This document shows positions 36,035 to 44,040 of a DNA stretch of 64,000 nt, piece by piece; position 1 is the first letter of the stretch, and each line of letters starts with the position of its first letter. Where the stretch lies: positions 1 to 64,000 of the forward strand of contig NZ_JAHLOD010000002.1 in the NCBI RefSeq assembly GCF_018917145.1, read 5' to 3'. Source of the stretch: Clostridium bornimense. Lineage in GTDB: Bacteria > Bacillota > Clostridia > Clostridiales > Clostridiaceae. A model generated the notes under the pieces. That model had not been told where the DNA came from and ran no database searches. It worked only from the letters and a program-made list of their open reading frames with translations. Made by a program: the position numbers and the translations under genes.

Positions 36035-36472
36035 TTATAAGATGTTTTTTGACATAATTATCAGTTCCTCACTAGTCTTAAATCCATTCTTCTCATAGAA
36101 TCCTTCTGTTCTTATTCCATGACATGTAATAAGAAATATTTTTTTAATATCCTTATTAAACAATTTATATGTAAAATCATTTAATATCTTTCTTCCATAC
36201 CCCTTACCTTGACACTTAGCATTAACATAAAACTCAAGTATTTCAAAATGTTTTCCATCATAAAACATTTCTTCACGTCCCATGATACAACCAACAAGAG
36301 TATTATCCTCATAATATGCATTACCTATAAACCCTGGCATATCTATTATATCTCTAAGTCTTTTTATCGCTGTTTCATAAGTCCACTTATCATACCAAGG
36401 TTCACCATTAAAAACCTCTATAAATAGATTTGTAATTTCATTTAAATTATTTTTTGTAATCTCCTTAAACAT
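36035..36472 (-). CDS. GNAT-family N-acetyltransferase
   Basis: The 145-residue protein has FYVNAKCQGKGYGRKILNDF as the acetyl-CoA motif and GIRTEGFYEKNGFKTSEE near the end. It starts 8 bases after the AroB-like gene behind GGAGG, so the two may be cotranscribed. The substrate is unknown. Confidence 0.88.
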   Translation of the reverse strand: MFKEITKNNLNEITNLFIEVFNGEPWYDKWTYETAIKRLRDIIDMPGFIGNAYYEDNTLVGCIMGREEMFYDGKHFEILEFYVNAKCQGKGYGRKILNDFTYKLFNKDIKKIFLITCHGIRTEGFYEKNGFKTSEELIIMSKNIL

Positions 36473-36480
36473 TGTGCCTC

Positions 36481-37590
36481 CTACATAATTTCAATAACTT
36501 CCCGTATTTTTTCTTCGCTAATTACAGTGGCATACTTACCACCTTCAAATTCCATTACTGATCCAATTCCTTTTTGAAATACAAATCTTATATTGCCATT
36601 TCTAACTTTCTTATCTGTATATAATTTTTTCACTAACTCTTCTTTGTTAATATAACTTGGAATTTTAATAGGTAGTCCACATTTTTCTAGTAAGTTTATC
36701 ACTCTATCTTTTTCTTCTAAAGTTACATAACCCAATTTTTCTCCTAAAATAACTTCCGCAACTATCCCTATAGAAAGTGCTTCTCCATGCAATAATTTAT
36801 AATTACTTACTGTTTCTATTGCTCTTCCAACAGTATGTCCAAGGTTTAATATTTCTCTCAAATTATTTTCCTTTTCATCTTTCATAACAACTTCATATTT
36901 AATTCTACAATTACTTTCTGCCACATGTGTACAAATCGCTTTATCAGAATCAAATATTTTTTCTATATTATCTTCTATAAACTTAAAAAATTCTTTATCT
37001 GCAATGCAAGCGTGCTTTATAGTTTCGCATAATCCACTACTTAATTGACGTCTTGGTAAGGTTGTCCAAGTATTGATATCTATATATACCTTCTTAGGTT
37101 GATATATTAATCCTATTAAATTAGTAGCTAATTCTGTATCAACTGCAGTTTTACCCCCTACTGATGCATCTGCTGCTCCAAGTAATGTTGTAGAATAATT
37201 AATAAAAGGAATCCCCCTTCCATATGTACCTGCAACAAATCCAGCTAAATCCGTAACTACTCCACCACCAATAGCAATTATGCAACAATCTCTTCTATAC
37301 CCCTTTTCTAACATTGCATCTTCGATAACTTCTTTTGTTTTTCTTGTCTTACTTTTTTCACCAGCTTCAAAAACGAATAAATCACATTTATAATTTCTTG
37401 CTTTTAAAAGGGATACGATATTTTTTGCATATAACTTTTCCACAATACTATCTGTAATAATTGCAAAATTTCTTATTTCACCAACAAGTCCAATCTCTAT
37501 ATCTTCTACTAATTTATCTTCTAACTTATATCCTATCTCAATATCGTAAGAATCATCTACTACCTTCTTTAATGCCACATGAAAATTCAT
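36481..37590 (-). CDS. 3-dehydroquinate synthase-family protein (AroB-like), stand-alone
   Basis: The sugar-phosphate cyclase fold is shown by IGGGVVTDLAGFVAGTYGRG (NAD site), ASVGGKTAVD, GLCETIKHA, NLGHTVGRAIE and HGEALSIG. AroB makes 3-dehydroquinate for aromatic amino acids. The usual KNLIG reads TNLIG here, so a conserved substrate-site lysine is replaced. No other shikimate gene is nearby. ATG 37590 has AAGGGGG upstream, giving 369 residues. It is AroB or a divergent cyclase. Confidence 0.8.
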   Translation of the reverse strand: MNFHVALKKVVDDSYDIEIGYKLEDKLVEDIEIGLVGEIRNFAIITDSIVEKLYAKNIVSLLKARNYKCDLFVFEAGEKSKTRKTKEVIEDAMLEKGYRRDCCIIAIGGGVVTDLAGFVAGTYGRGIPFINYSTTLLGAADASVGGKTAVDTELATNLIGLIYQPKKVYIDINTWTTLPRRQLSSGLCETIKHACIADKEFFKFIEDNIEKIFDSDKAICTHVAESNCRIKYEVVMKDEKENNLREILNLGHTVGRAIETVSNYKLLHGEALSIGIVAEVILGEKLGYVTLEEKDRVINLLEKCGLPIKIPSYINKEELVKKLYTDKKVRNGNIRFVFQKGIGSVMEFEGGKYATVISEEKIREVIEIM

Positions 37591-37745
37591 AATATTTTCC
37601 CCCTTTGTATACAAAAATCCCCACCAAAGATTTTTGTTAATTTATGTATTTAAATCTATTTTATCATTTTTCCATTTATGTCACAAAATAATAATAAACA
37701 CAGTATTATAAAGTATATATTTTTTTAAGAAAGGAAAAGGCACTA

Positions 37746-37922
37746 ATGACTTACAATAATAGATGCAACGAAAAAAAATCATACGCTGAAGCCTATGTAA
37801 TACCTCAATGTTACGGTAACTTACTTGATGAAACTGCAGCCTTATTTTACGGTACAATCTTTAAAGACCTTGTTAGACCATATAGAAAATCTAAAAAGAT
37901 GAAAAAAGATTGTAATATGTAG
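37746..37922 (+). CDS. cotJA: Spore coat-associated protein CotJA (58 aa)
   Basis: The short frame encodes YAEAYVIPQCYGNL followed by a GTIFKDLVRPY segment, which matches the CotJA pattern (YVPPQ-YGNL, then GTIFPELYRPY). It is read during sporulation in the mother cell in related species. The ATG follows GGAAAAGG. cotJB starts 13 bases after its stop, and cotJC follows. The gene is too short for simple ORF cut-offs. Confidence 0.9.
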   Translation: MTYNNRCNEKKSYAEAYVIPQCYGNLLDETAALFYGTIFKDLVRPYRKSKKMKKDCNM

Positions 37923-37934
37923 GAGGTAGATAAT

Positions 37935-38201
37935 ATGCATAATAGAAGTAAATTATTAAACAATATAAAAAAATATCAATTTTATGCTGTTGAACTAAAC
38001 CTTTATCTCGATAATTTTCCAGATAACAAAAAAGCACAAGATGACTATAGATGCATATCTGAAACCTTAAATCTTTTAGTTAAAGAATACGAATGTAAAT
38101 ATGGTCCTCTTTCTAACTTTGGCAATACAACTACAGTAGATCACCAAATGTGGATTGCTAGTCCATGGCCTTGGGAAAATTGTAAAGAGGAGGATAAGTA
38201 A
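37935..38201 (+). CDS. cotJB: Spore coat protein CotJB
   Basis: The 88-residue protein has the CotJB features: LLNNIKKYQFYAVELNLYLDNFPDN at the start and an aromatic, Trp-rich C-terminus (MWIASPWPWENC). It follows cotJA behind AGGAGG and is 2 bases from cotJC. The three products are coat or inner-coat components. Confidence 0.95.
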   Translation: MHNRSKLLNNIKKYQFYAVELNLYLDNFPDNKKAQDDYRCISETLNLLVKEYECKYGPLSNFGNTTTVDHQMWIASPWPWENCKEEDK

Positions 38202-38203
38202 CT

Positions 38204-38767
38204 ATGTGGATTTATAAGAAAACTTTAGAATATCCAATTAATATAAAATGTAAAGACCTTAAAATGGCTAAATATCTTATTTCTCAATATGGTGGACCTG
38301 ATGGTGAACTTAGTGCTTCTCTTAGATATTTAAATCAACGTTATACAATGCCTACTGGAAAATCTAAAGGTCTGTTAAATGATATAGGTACAGAAGAGTT
38401 AGCTCACGTTGAAATGATTGCTACCATGATATATCAACTTATTAATGATGCATCTATAGAAGAATTAAAAGCAGCGGGACTTGCTACTCAATATGTTGAC
38501 CATGGTAAAGCTTTATTTTACACAGATGCTCAAGGAAATCCTTGGACTGCAACTTATATCCAAGCAAAAGGTGATGTTATAGCTGATCTTCATGAAGATA
38601 TGGCTGCTGAACAAAAAGCTAGAGCCACTTATGAACATCTAATTAATTTAACTGATGACAATGACGTTAAAGATGTTCTTAAATTCCTACGTCAAAGAGA
38701 AGTCGTTCACTTCCAAAGATTTGGTGAAGCACTAGTTGACGTACAAGATGCAATGAAATGTAAATAA
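38204..38767 (+). CDS. cotJC: Spore coat protein CotJC (manganese catalase family)
   Basis: The 187-residue protein has a di-manganese four-helix bundle. Ligand segments are GTEELAHVEMIATM and DMAAEQKARATYEHLI and RQREVVHFQRFGEAL. In this family it is a coat-associated catalase-like protein. It starts behind GAGGAGG and ends the cotJABC operon, which is closed by the terminator at 38797-38841. Confidence 0.96.
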   Translation: MWIYKKTLEYPINIKCKDLKMAKYLISQYGGPDGELSASLRYLNQRYTMPTGKSKGLLNDIGTEELAHVEMIATMIYQLINDASIEELKAAGLATQYVDHGKALFYTDAQGNPWTATYIQAKGDVIADLHEDMAAEQKARATYEHLINLTDDNDVKDVLKFLRQREVVHFQRFGEALVDVQDAMKCK

Positions 38768-38796
38768 AATTTTCTTGTTTTATTTGCTTTAATACA

Positions 38797-38841
38797 AAAA
38801 TACCTACTAAAGCTTCTTTGTCTTTCTCTAGTAGGTATTTT
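38797..38841. terminator. Bidirectional terminator between cotJC and hepT
   Basis: AAAATACCTACTA and TAGTAGGTATTTT form a perfect 13-bp stem with a long loop between convergent genes. Confidence 0.88.
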
Positions 38842-38846
38842 GTTAT

Positions 38847-39242
38847 TTATAGTAACTTTTCTAATTTTCTAACCAATTCTTCAATGGCAGGTACATAATC
38901 TTTAACTATTCTTTCTGCTACTTCACTAGCTAAATTTTCATTATAAATATGTGAAGTACAATTTCTATCTTCCAATAAACTTATCCATGTTTCTTCACTA
39001 GAAATTAAATTATTCACATAAGCTTTTTTAAAAATAGTTCTTGGAAATGAATTATCTAAAGTAACACCTAGATATTTCATAAATTCTCTTAAAGTTTTAT
39101 GAGTTAATTCATAAGTAAACTCAAATCTTTGTATAAGACTATCTCTTATAATTTCATTACTTCCATCATAAAGTTCTGAGACTTCTTTAAGCTTATTATA
39201 AGCTTTTACTAAATTCATGTATTTAAATTCAACACTTCTCAT
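38847..39242 (-). CDS. hepT: HEPN toxin HepT of a type VII toxin-antitoxin pair
   Basis: The 131-residue all-helical HEPN protein belongs to the HI0074 branch. It carries the RX4HXY motif as RNCTSHIY (93-100): Arg and His are the RNase site, and the Tyr is the site that MntA modifies with AMP in characterised systems. It overlaps the antitoxin gene by 14 bases and is read after it. Confidence 0.9.
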   Translation of the reverse strand: MRSVEFKYMNLVKAYNKLKEVSELYDGSNEIIRDSLIQRFEFTYELTHKTLREFMKYLGVTLDNSFPRTIFKKAYVNNLISSEETWISLLEDRNCTSHIYNENLASEVAERIVKDYVPAIEELVRKLEKLL

Positions 39243-39519
39243 ATAAAACTACTCCATCATTTTTTACTTGTTCTATAAAAAATTCATCTTTTACTAAATT
39301 CATATCTGAAAAATCAAATTCTAATAATGTTCTAATATTAAGTTCTACATCTTCTATAAAACTATATATTGATTTATTGGCATAAACAGCAAGATCAATA
39401 TCACTCTTTGTTGAATTATCCCCTCTAGCTCTGGAGCCAAACAAAATTACCTTCTCAATTTCATGATGTTCTTTCGAAATCTCTATTATCTTACTAATAA
39501 TATCTTCCTTTAAATCCAA
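39229..39519 (-). CDS. mntA: Minimal nucleotidyltransferase antitoxin MntA
   Basis: The 96-residue nucleotidyltransferase shows the GSX10DXD motif: G28-S29 in FGSRARG and D40, D42 in SDIDL. In known pairs it AMPylates HepT on a tyrosine and so neutralises it. It is first in the operon. No separate repressor is encoded. Calling this a working toxin-antitoxin system is an inference from intact motifs in both partners. Confidence 0.9.
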   Translation of the reverse strand: MDLKEDIISKIIEISKEHHEIEKVILFGSRARGDNSTKSDIDLAVYANKSIYSFIEDVELNIRTLLEFDFSDMNLVKDEFFIEQVKNDGVVLYEKC

Positions 39520-39637
39520 AAGAATATTCTCCTTTATATAAATGTTATTTATTATTATAACCCAAATCTTTTTCTTAATAAATAATATGTATAACGAAAT
39601 AAACTTAATATCTTCTACTTTCCTACTATAATTAGCC

Positions 39638-40504
39638 CTAAGAAATTTTTAGTTCAATATCTCCACCTATAATAATTGCCTTAGAATTACTACCATGACC
39701 AATATCTTCTGTCTTAACTATAGGTAGTTCTTTATTATTAACTATATCCACTACTAATTGTTCTATGGTAGGTTTAGCTTGTTTTTCTTCCATTTCAGTA
39801 AAAGTTCCAAGAATTATTCCCTTTACTTCATTAAATGCTCCCATTTGCTTTAGTTGATTCAAATAAGTTGTCATAAGTGCTACTTCTCCACCTAAGCTTT
39901 CTAGTAGTAATACCTTTCCCTTAAAAGATGGCATATATGGTGTTCCTGCTAATTTTAAAAAGCAACGTATATTACCACCGATAACAGTTCCACTTAGAAA
40001 ATCTCCTTGTAAAAATTTATAGTTAATATTTAATAAGTCATTTTTATCTTCTAATATTGTCTTACGAAAATTCTCGATTTGTTCCTCACCATGATCATAT
40101 ATTAAATTTCTAATTTGATATAAAAATGATGGTATTTCTGTTTTTGAATATATAACATTAATAATAGTAGTTAAATCACTATATCCAAAGAATGGCTTTG
40201 GATTTTTTTTAATTATTTCGAAATCTAAATATTCTAATACCTCGTTAGCAACATTACCACCAGATATATCAAAAATTGCTTTAATACTATCATCTAAATA
40301 AAACTTCATAAGAGCATCAGCTCTTTCTTTTCCACTACCACTAAAAACAGAATATTTTTCATAAATATAATCACTACATATAGGCTGTAGTCCTATTGAT
40401 TCTAATACTTCTAGTAATTTATCTATCTTTGGTCTAGCTGTCTTTAATTGTGCATTTGAACAACCAACTATTGCAACTTTATCTTTAATGTTTAACATAT
40501 ACAT
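39638..40504 (-). CDS. S66-family peptidase (LD-carboxypeptidase / MccF-like)
   Basis: The 288-residue serine peptidase has its nucleophile in FGYSDLTTI, the Glu in LLLESLGGEVA and the His in EDIGHGSNSKA, which is the S66 Ser-Glu-His triad. Relatives trim murein tetrapeptides or inactivate microcin C-like peptides. It is cytoplasmic, with no signal peptide. Its 24-base distance to thyX suggests one operon. Confidence 0.88.
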   Translation of the reverse strand: MYMLNIKDKVAIVGCSNAQLKTARPKIDKLLEVLESIGLQPICSDYIYEKYSVFSGSGKERADALMKFYLDDSIKAIFDISGGNVANEVLEYLDFEIIKKNPKPFFGYSDLTTIINVIYSKTEIPSFLYQIRNLIYDHGEEQIENFRKTILEDKNDLLNINYKFLQGDFLSGTVIGGNIRCFLKLAGTPYMPSFKGKVLLLESLGGEVALMTTYLNQLKQMGAFNEVKGIILGTFTEMEEKQAKPTIEQLVVDIVNNKELPIVKTEDIGHGSNSKAIIIGGDIELKIS

Positions 40505-40528
40505 TCACTCTACTCTCTTAAAATTATT

Positions 40529-41158
40529 TTATATTATTATATCATCAAAAATTACTGGTACCTTTTCTTTAAAAATTTCTAAAATCATAAATGCTACTTG
40601 TCTCATTTGTGGATGAGCAGCATTACTTGTTCTTAACTTAAAAAAATGTCTCCATTCTCTTAAATTCATAGTAATAATAATTTCTGTTTTAAGTGAATTA
40701 GGTAATATTGATCTTGCTTCTTCTGGAGTTGCTCCTATCTTTAACAATTCTAAATATTGCTTTTCAATATTTTTCATTGTATTTATCCATATATCTTTTT
40801 TATCTTTATCTTCATCACCTGTCCAAAAACATGGATTAATAAATGTCAGTTCATTATCAAATTTATCTTTTCCATAATTACAATACCTAGTACTTTCTTG
40901 AGCATAACTAGCCACTCTATGCCTTACTATTTCATGAGTTACTCCTCTATCACATACTACTCTTACTGACAAACTTACATGTTCAATTACAGACTCATGG
41001 CCTCTTTTCATTAAACTTTCTACAAATCTTTTTGCTGATTCTTCTGTTATTCTATCCTCACTTTTATAACAAACACGACCTACTTTTTCTATTGTTTTTA
41101 ATATATCTTCTCCATTAATTTCTGATTCTAACTCTACATATGGCTCAATTATTTTCAC
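40529..41158 (-). CDS. thyX: FAD-dependent thymidylate synthase ThyX
   Basis: ThyX makes dTMP from dUMP with methylene-tetrahydrofolate and reduced FAD. The RHRX7S motif is RHRVASYAQES (79-89). GHESVIEH at 53-60 is also diagnostic. The length of 209 is normal. The start is GTG behind GGGGG. The HAD remnant ends just upstream of it. Confidence 0.96.
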   Translation of the reverse strand: MKIIEPYVELESEINGEDILKTIEKVGRVCYKSEDRITEESAKRFVESLMKRGHESVIEHVSLSVRVVCDRGVTHEIVRHRVASYAQESTRYCNYGKDKFDNELTFINPCFWTGDEDKDKKDIWINTMKNIEKQYLELLKIGATPEEARSILPNSLKTEIIITMNLREWRHFFKLRTSNAAHPQMRQVAFMILEIFKEKVPVIFDDIII

Positions 41159-41170
41159 TGAATTTTCCCC

Positions 41171-41425
41171 CTATAATAAATCAATTAACTCATATAAATT
41201 TTTTATCTCATAAGTTACCTTAACATCTTTATCATTAGTAATATTATATCTATTAAACCAACAAGTCTCTATTCCTGCATTATTTCCACCTTTTATATCA
41301 GAAGATAATGAATCTCCCACTATAAGTACAGAATTCTTATCATTTACTTCTAATTTCTCAAAAACATATTCAAAAAATTCTTTTTTTGGCTTTTGATATC
41401 CTATATCACTGGAAATAAATATATA
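41171..41425 (-). pseudogene. C-terminal remnant of a YjjG-type HAD 5'-nucleotidase
   Basis: The minus strand reads IGYQKPKKEFFEYVF, then VLIVGDSLSSDIKGG, then NAGIETCWFN, ending in a TAG 12 bases before thyX. These are motifs III and IV and the C-terminus of YjjG/YfnB-like nucleotidases. The first ~60% of the gene, with motif I and any start codon, is missing. The break lies just beside the terminator of the next GNAT gene. No start codon exists in the remaining frame. Confidence 0.85.
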
Positions 41426-41434
41426 ATAAAAAAG

Positions 41435-41468
41435 ACTTACTAGAGTTCATTTCTGACTTTCTAGTAGG
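41435..41468 (-). terminator. Terminator of the GNAT gene at 41484
   Basis: CTACTAGAAAGTCA and TGAACTCTAGTAAG pair around a GAAA loop, and a T-run follows on the minus strand. The HAD remnant begins directly after it. Confidence 0.8.
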
Positions 41469-41483
41469 GCTAAAAAAATATTT

Positions 41484-41987
41484 TTATATTTTTTCAACAG
41501 CCATCTCATAAATTCCCCAGTTTTCATCTTTATATCTAAATACATCTTTGCAGTATTTTTCATCAACAAATCCTACTGACTTATAGCAATGATGTGCAAC
41601 TTCATTATTATCAAAGACTCCTAATGTCACTCTCTTCATTTTTAAAATTTCAAAGGCATATTTCACTGCTAGTGACATCATTTCTCTTCCATATCCTTCT
41701 CCTCGTTTTTCTTTATCTATAATAACAAATCCTATATGTACACTATTATCCTCATAGTCTGCAAGACGCATTAAAAAATGTCCTACTGGCTTACCAGCCG
41801 CATCTATAGCCGTCATTATAAAACCATTATTTTCTTTCTCATAATTATGATAGTATTCTTCCAATTGTTCTTTTGTAAGTGGATATGTGAACTTATCAGC
41901 ACACCACTTAGAAAAAGTTACTTCATCATCTATCCAGTTTAAAAGATATTCTCCATCACTTAATTTATATGGTCTTAATCTAATCAA
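41484..41987 (-). CDS. GNAT-family N-acetyltransferase
   Basis: The 167-residue protein has GFVIIDKEKRGEGYGREMMSLAVKYAF as acetyl-CoA motif and NEVAHHCYKSVGF near the end. TTG 41987 is the better start: GAGGTG lies 6 bases upstream. The GTG at 41996 is part of that site. The substrate is unknown. Confidence 0.88.
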   Translation of the reverse strand: MIRLRPYKLSDGEYLLNWIDDEVTFSKWCADKFTYPLTKEQLEEYYHNYEKENNGFIMTAIDAAGKPVGHFLMRLADYEDNSVHIGFVIIDKEKRGEGYGREMMSLAVKYAFEILKMKRVTLGVFDNNEVAHHCYKSVGFVDEKYCKDVFRYKDENWGIYEMAVEKI

Positions 41988-42023
41988 TAAATACACCTCA
42001 TCTTACCCTATTACTTCTTTTAT

Positions 42024-42527
42024 TTAAACAAATTTTGCACCTTTTTCTTTTAACTCTTTATTTAACTCATCCACATTTTCTTTAAATATCGTACCAACAC
42101 ATTGATTATTGATAACAACTTTAAACCCATTTCTAATTGCACCTAATGCTGTATTTGCTACACATCCACCACCATCAACGCCTATAATTTCCACTTCTCT
42201 TATATTATCCTGTCTTAATCTTTCCAGCAAAGCTTTATTAGTAAAAGCATCACTTTTATATTTCTTAAATATTAAATCTGATACTACATTTATTTCTTCT
42301 GCTATTTCTGCCTCTTTTGTACCTTCATATACTTTAAATGGTGCAAATATATTAATTAAGTTTTTCTTCATTATATTAATAATATAAAATACACTATCTT
42401 CTGGATATGAATCTATTAGTTTATTTGCATTGAAAATTAACTCTTCGTGATTATAGTTGAACATTTTGTTATGATTTTTTCCTACAAATACATTTTGCAT
42501 ATCTATTACTAATAACGCCTTTCCCAT
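42024..42527 (-). CDS. Isochorismatase-like cysteine hydrolase
   Basis: The 167-residue protein has the catalytic Asp in LLVIDMQNVF and the nucleophilic Cys in GVDGGGCVANTALGA, with the intervening Lys likely in IFKKYKSDAF. Relatives hydrolyse nicotinamide, N-carbamoyl amines or isochorismate. AGGAGG 7 bases before ATG 42527 sets the start. It is one of two such genes in this window. Confidence 0.85.
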   Translation of the reverse strand: MGKALLVIDMQNVFVGKNHNKMFNYNHEELIFNANKLIDSYPEDSVFYIINIMKKNLINIFAPFKVYEGTKEAEIAEEINVVSDLIFKKYKSDAFTNKALLERLRQDNIREVEIIGVDGGGCVANTALGAIRNGFKVVINNQCVGTIFKENVDELNKELKEKGAKFV

Positions 42528-42630
42528 TTTATTTCCTCCTAAAATCATTATGTCCGCCCATGGAAATATTTTTCTTTAATTATACCACTGACGTTTGTAA
42601 CTTTTTGTAATATTTTATCTAAAATAAAAA

Positions 42631-42664
42631 AAGCATATTCTACTAATTTAAATAGAATATGCTT
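42631..42664 (-). terminator. carD terminator
   Basis: AAGCATATTCTA and TAGAATATGCTT form a perfect 12-bp stem followed by a T-run on the minus strand. Confidence 0.9.
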
Positions 42665-42673
42665 ATAATTTTA

Positions 42674-43168
42674 TTATGAAATATTACTTTGAATATATTT
42701 TGGAACTTCATCAGGTAGGATATGCAATATTGTAGCTATTTCTTCATTTAATAATTTTTCTGCAGATTTAAATAGTCTTTCATCTTCTTGTGTTATTTTC
42801 TTACCTTCTAATTTCTTTTCTTCTCTCTTTAAGAAAATAGTTTTAATTAAAGTGCTCCATTGCTTATAATCACCAGAACGAACCATAGATTTAAATTTAT
42901 AATTTCTCTCTCTTTCATCATCTATCCAAACTTCTTTTTCTAAAGGCATCTCCTCTATTAAATTATCAATGTCTTCTTTTGAAATTATATTTCTCATAAA
43001 AACCTTTTTATTGGCTACTGGTATTTTTATAATTGTTTCCGTCGTCGCATATACAGGTTCTAACACATAATAATCTTCTTCATTATTAAAATACTTCTCT
43101 TTAATAATATCTGTTACTTTGCAAACCCCCGTAACACCATACATAATATAATCTCCTATTTTAAACAT
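42674..43168 (-). CDS. CarD/CdnL-family transcription regulator
   Basis: The 164-residue protein has the Tudor-like RNA-polymerase-interacting domain (MFKIGDYIMYGVTGVCKV...YYVLEPVY, 1-60) and a C-terminal helical DNA-binding domain. CarD/CdnL binds the RNA polymerase beta subunit and stabilises open promoters, often at rRNA genes. It is the last gene before the leader with the terminator at 43201-43244. The start ATG follows AGGAGG. Confidence 0.92.
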   Translation of the reverse strand: MFKIGDYIMYGVTGVCKVTDIIKEKYFNNEEDYYVLEPVYATTETIIKIPVANKKVFMRNIISKEDIDNLIEEMPLEKEVWIDDERERNYKFKSMVRSGDYKQWSTLIKTIFLKREEKKLEGKKITQEDERLFKSAEKLLNEEIATILHILPDEVPKYIQSNIS

Positions 43169-43200
43169 CCTCTAAGACCTCCTTATTAAAAATTTAAAAT

Positions 43201-43244
43201 AAAAAAAGTAGCTTTGACAACTGGACTTACGTTATCAAAACTAC
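43201..43244 (-). terminator. Intrinsic terminator in the carD leader
   Basis: GTAGTTTTGATAAC pairs with GTTGTCAAAGCTAC (12 of 14 pairs Watson-Crick, others G-T or mismatched) around a 9-base loop. Seven Ts follow on the minus strand. It stands between a promoter (43260-43289) and the carD ribosome binding site, so it can act as an attenuator or end a ~50-nt RNA. Confidence 0.8.
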
Positions 43245-43259
43245 ACGCTGTATATATTT

Positions 43260-43289
43260 ATTATACTACTATAAACTTTCAAAATGTAA
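43260..43289 (-). promoter_or_regulatory. carD promoter
   Basis: On the minus strand TTACAT (43284-43289), 18 bases, then TATAAT (43260-43265). The expected start near 43253 is ~9 bases before the terminator hairpin. Confidence 0.6.
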
Positions 43290-43370
43290 GCTAAAATTTT
43301 TTACCTTTACCAATATTGAATTACTTAAATACTTCCATATTTTCACCCCAAGTTATTAACACTCTTTTTA

Positions 43371-43405
43371 ATATATATATCTGTTATACTTAAGTGTTGT
43401 TATAG
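43371..43405 (+). repeat. Solo IS-end/MITE-type repeat (copy I)
   Basis: ATATATATAT followed by CTGTTATACTTAAGTGTTG (43381-43399) and TTATAGTA. The extension TTATAGTA is shared only with copy J at 56308. Confidence 0.85.
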
Positions 43406-43448
43406 TAGGTCATATGAATAAAATCCATTTTTAAGATGAATATTAGCA

Positions 43449-43970
43449 TTATAAATTTGCTATTATATTATCAACTGTATCTATTTCTGCAAATCTATCT
43501 TTAAAAATTTTGAAATTATAATAATTATATAATTCTTCTCCTGACATAAACTCATTATCAAAAGTTGTATTAGTCATTTCAGGAATGATTATCTTATATC
43601 CATATTCAAATGCTACTTTACAGCTTGTATCAAAACAATATTCTGTTTGCATACCTACCATTACTAATTCGTCTATACCTTTACTTTCTAAATAATCTTT
43701 AAGTACTGTTTCTTTAAATGCAGAATTATATCTTTTGCTTATTATCTTCTCTCCGTCTATTGGTTCTATCTCACTAAATATTTTCCATCCTTCTGAACCA
43801 CGTTTAAATTCTCCATCATCTTCTTCATGCTGTACATAAATTACTTCAATATTTTTTTCTCTGCATGCTTCTAGTAATGTTTTTATATTTTTTGTTATAG
43901 TTTTAATTCTAAATGGCTTTTCTTCTACTAAAGAATTTTGAAAATCAATAATTAAAAGTGCTTTTTTCAT
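43449..43970 (-). CDS. Isochorismatase-family cysteine hydrolase
   Basis: The 173-residue protein has catalytic Asp in LLIIDFQNSL (about 9), Lys in IISKRYNSAF and Cys in MVGMQTEYCFDTSCKVAFEYGY. This is the full Asp-Lys-Cys triad. The substrate is unknown. ATG follows GAGGAG. It is separate from the other hydrolase at 42024 and clearly differs from it in sequence. Confidence 0.9.
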   Translation of the reverse strand: MKKALLIIDFQNSLVEEKPFRIKTITKNIKTLLEACREKNIEVIYVQHEEDDGEFKRGSEGWKIFSEIEPIDGEKIISKRYNSAFKETVLKDYLESKGIDELVMVGMQTEYCFDTSCKVAFEYGYKIIIPEMTNTTFDNEFMSGEELYNYYNFKIFKDRFAEIDTVDNIIANL

Positions 43971-44040
43971 TTTTTATCTCCTCAATGTATATAATGTAAA
44001 TATTATACACATGCTTACATTATATGTCCACTTAGTTTTC

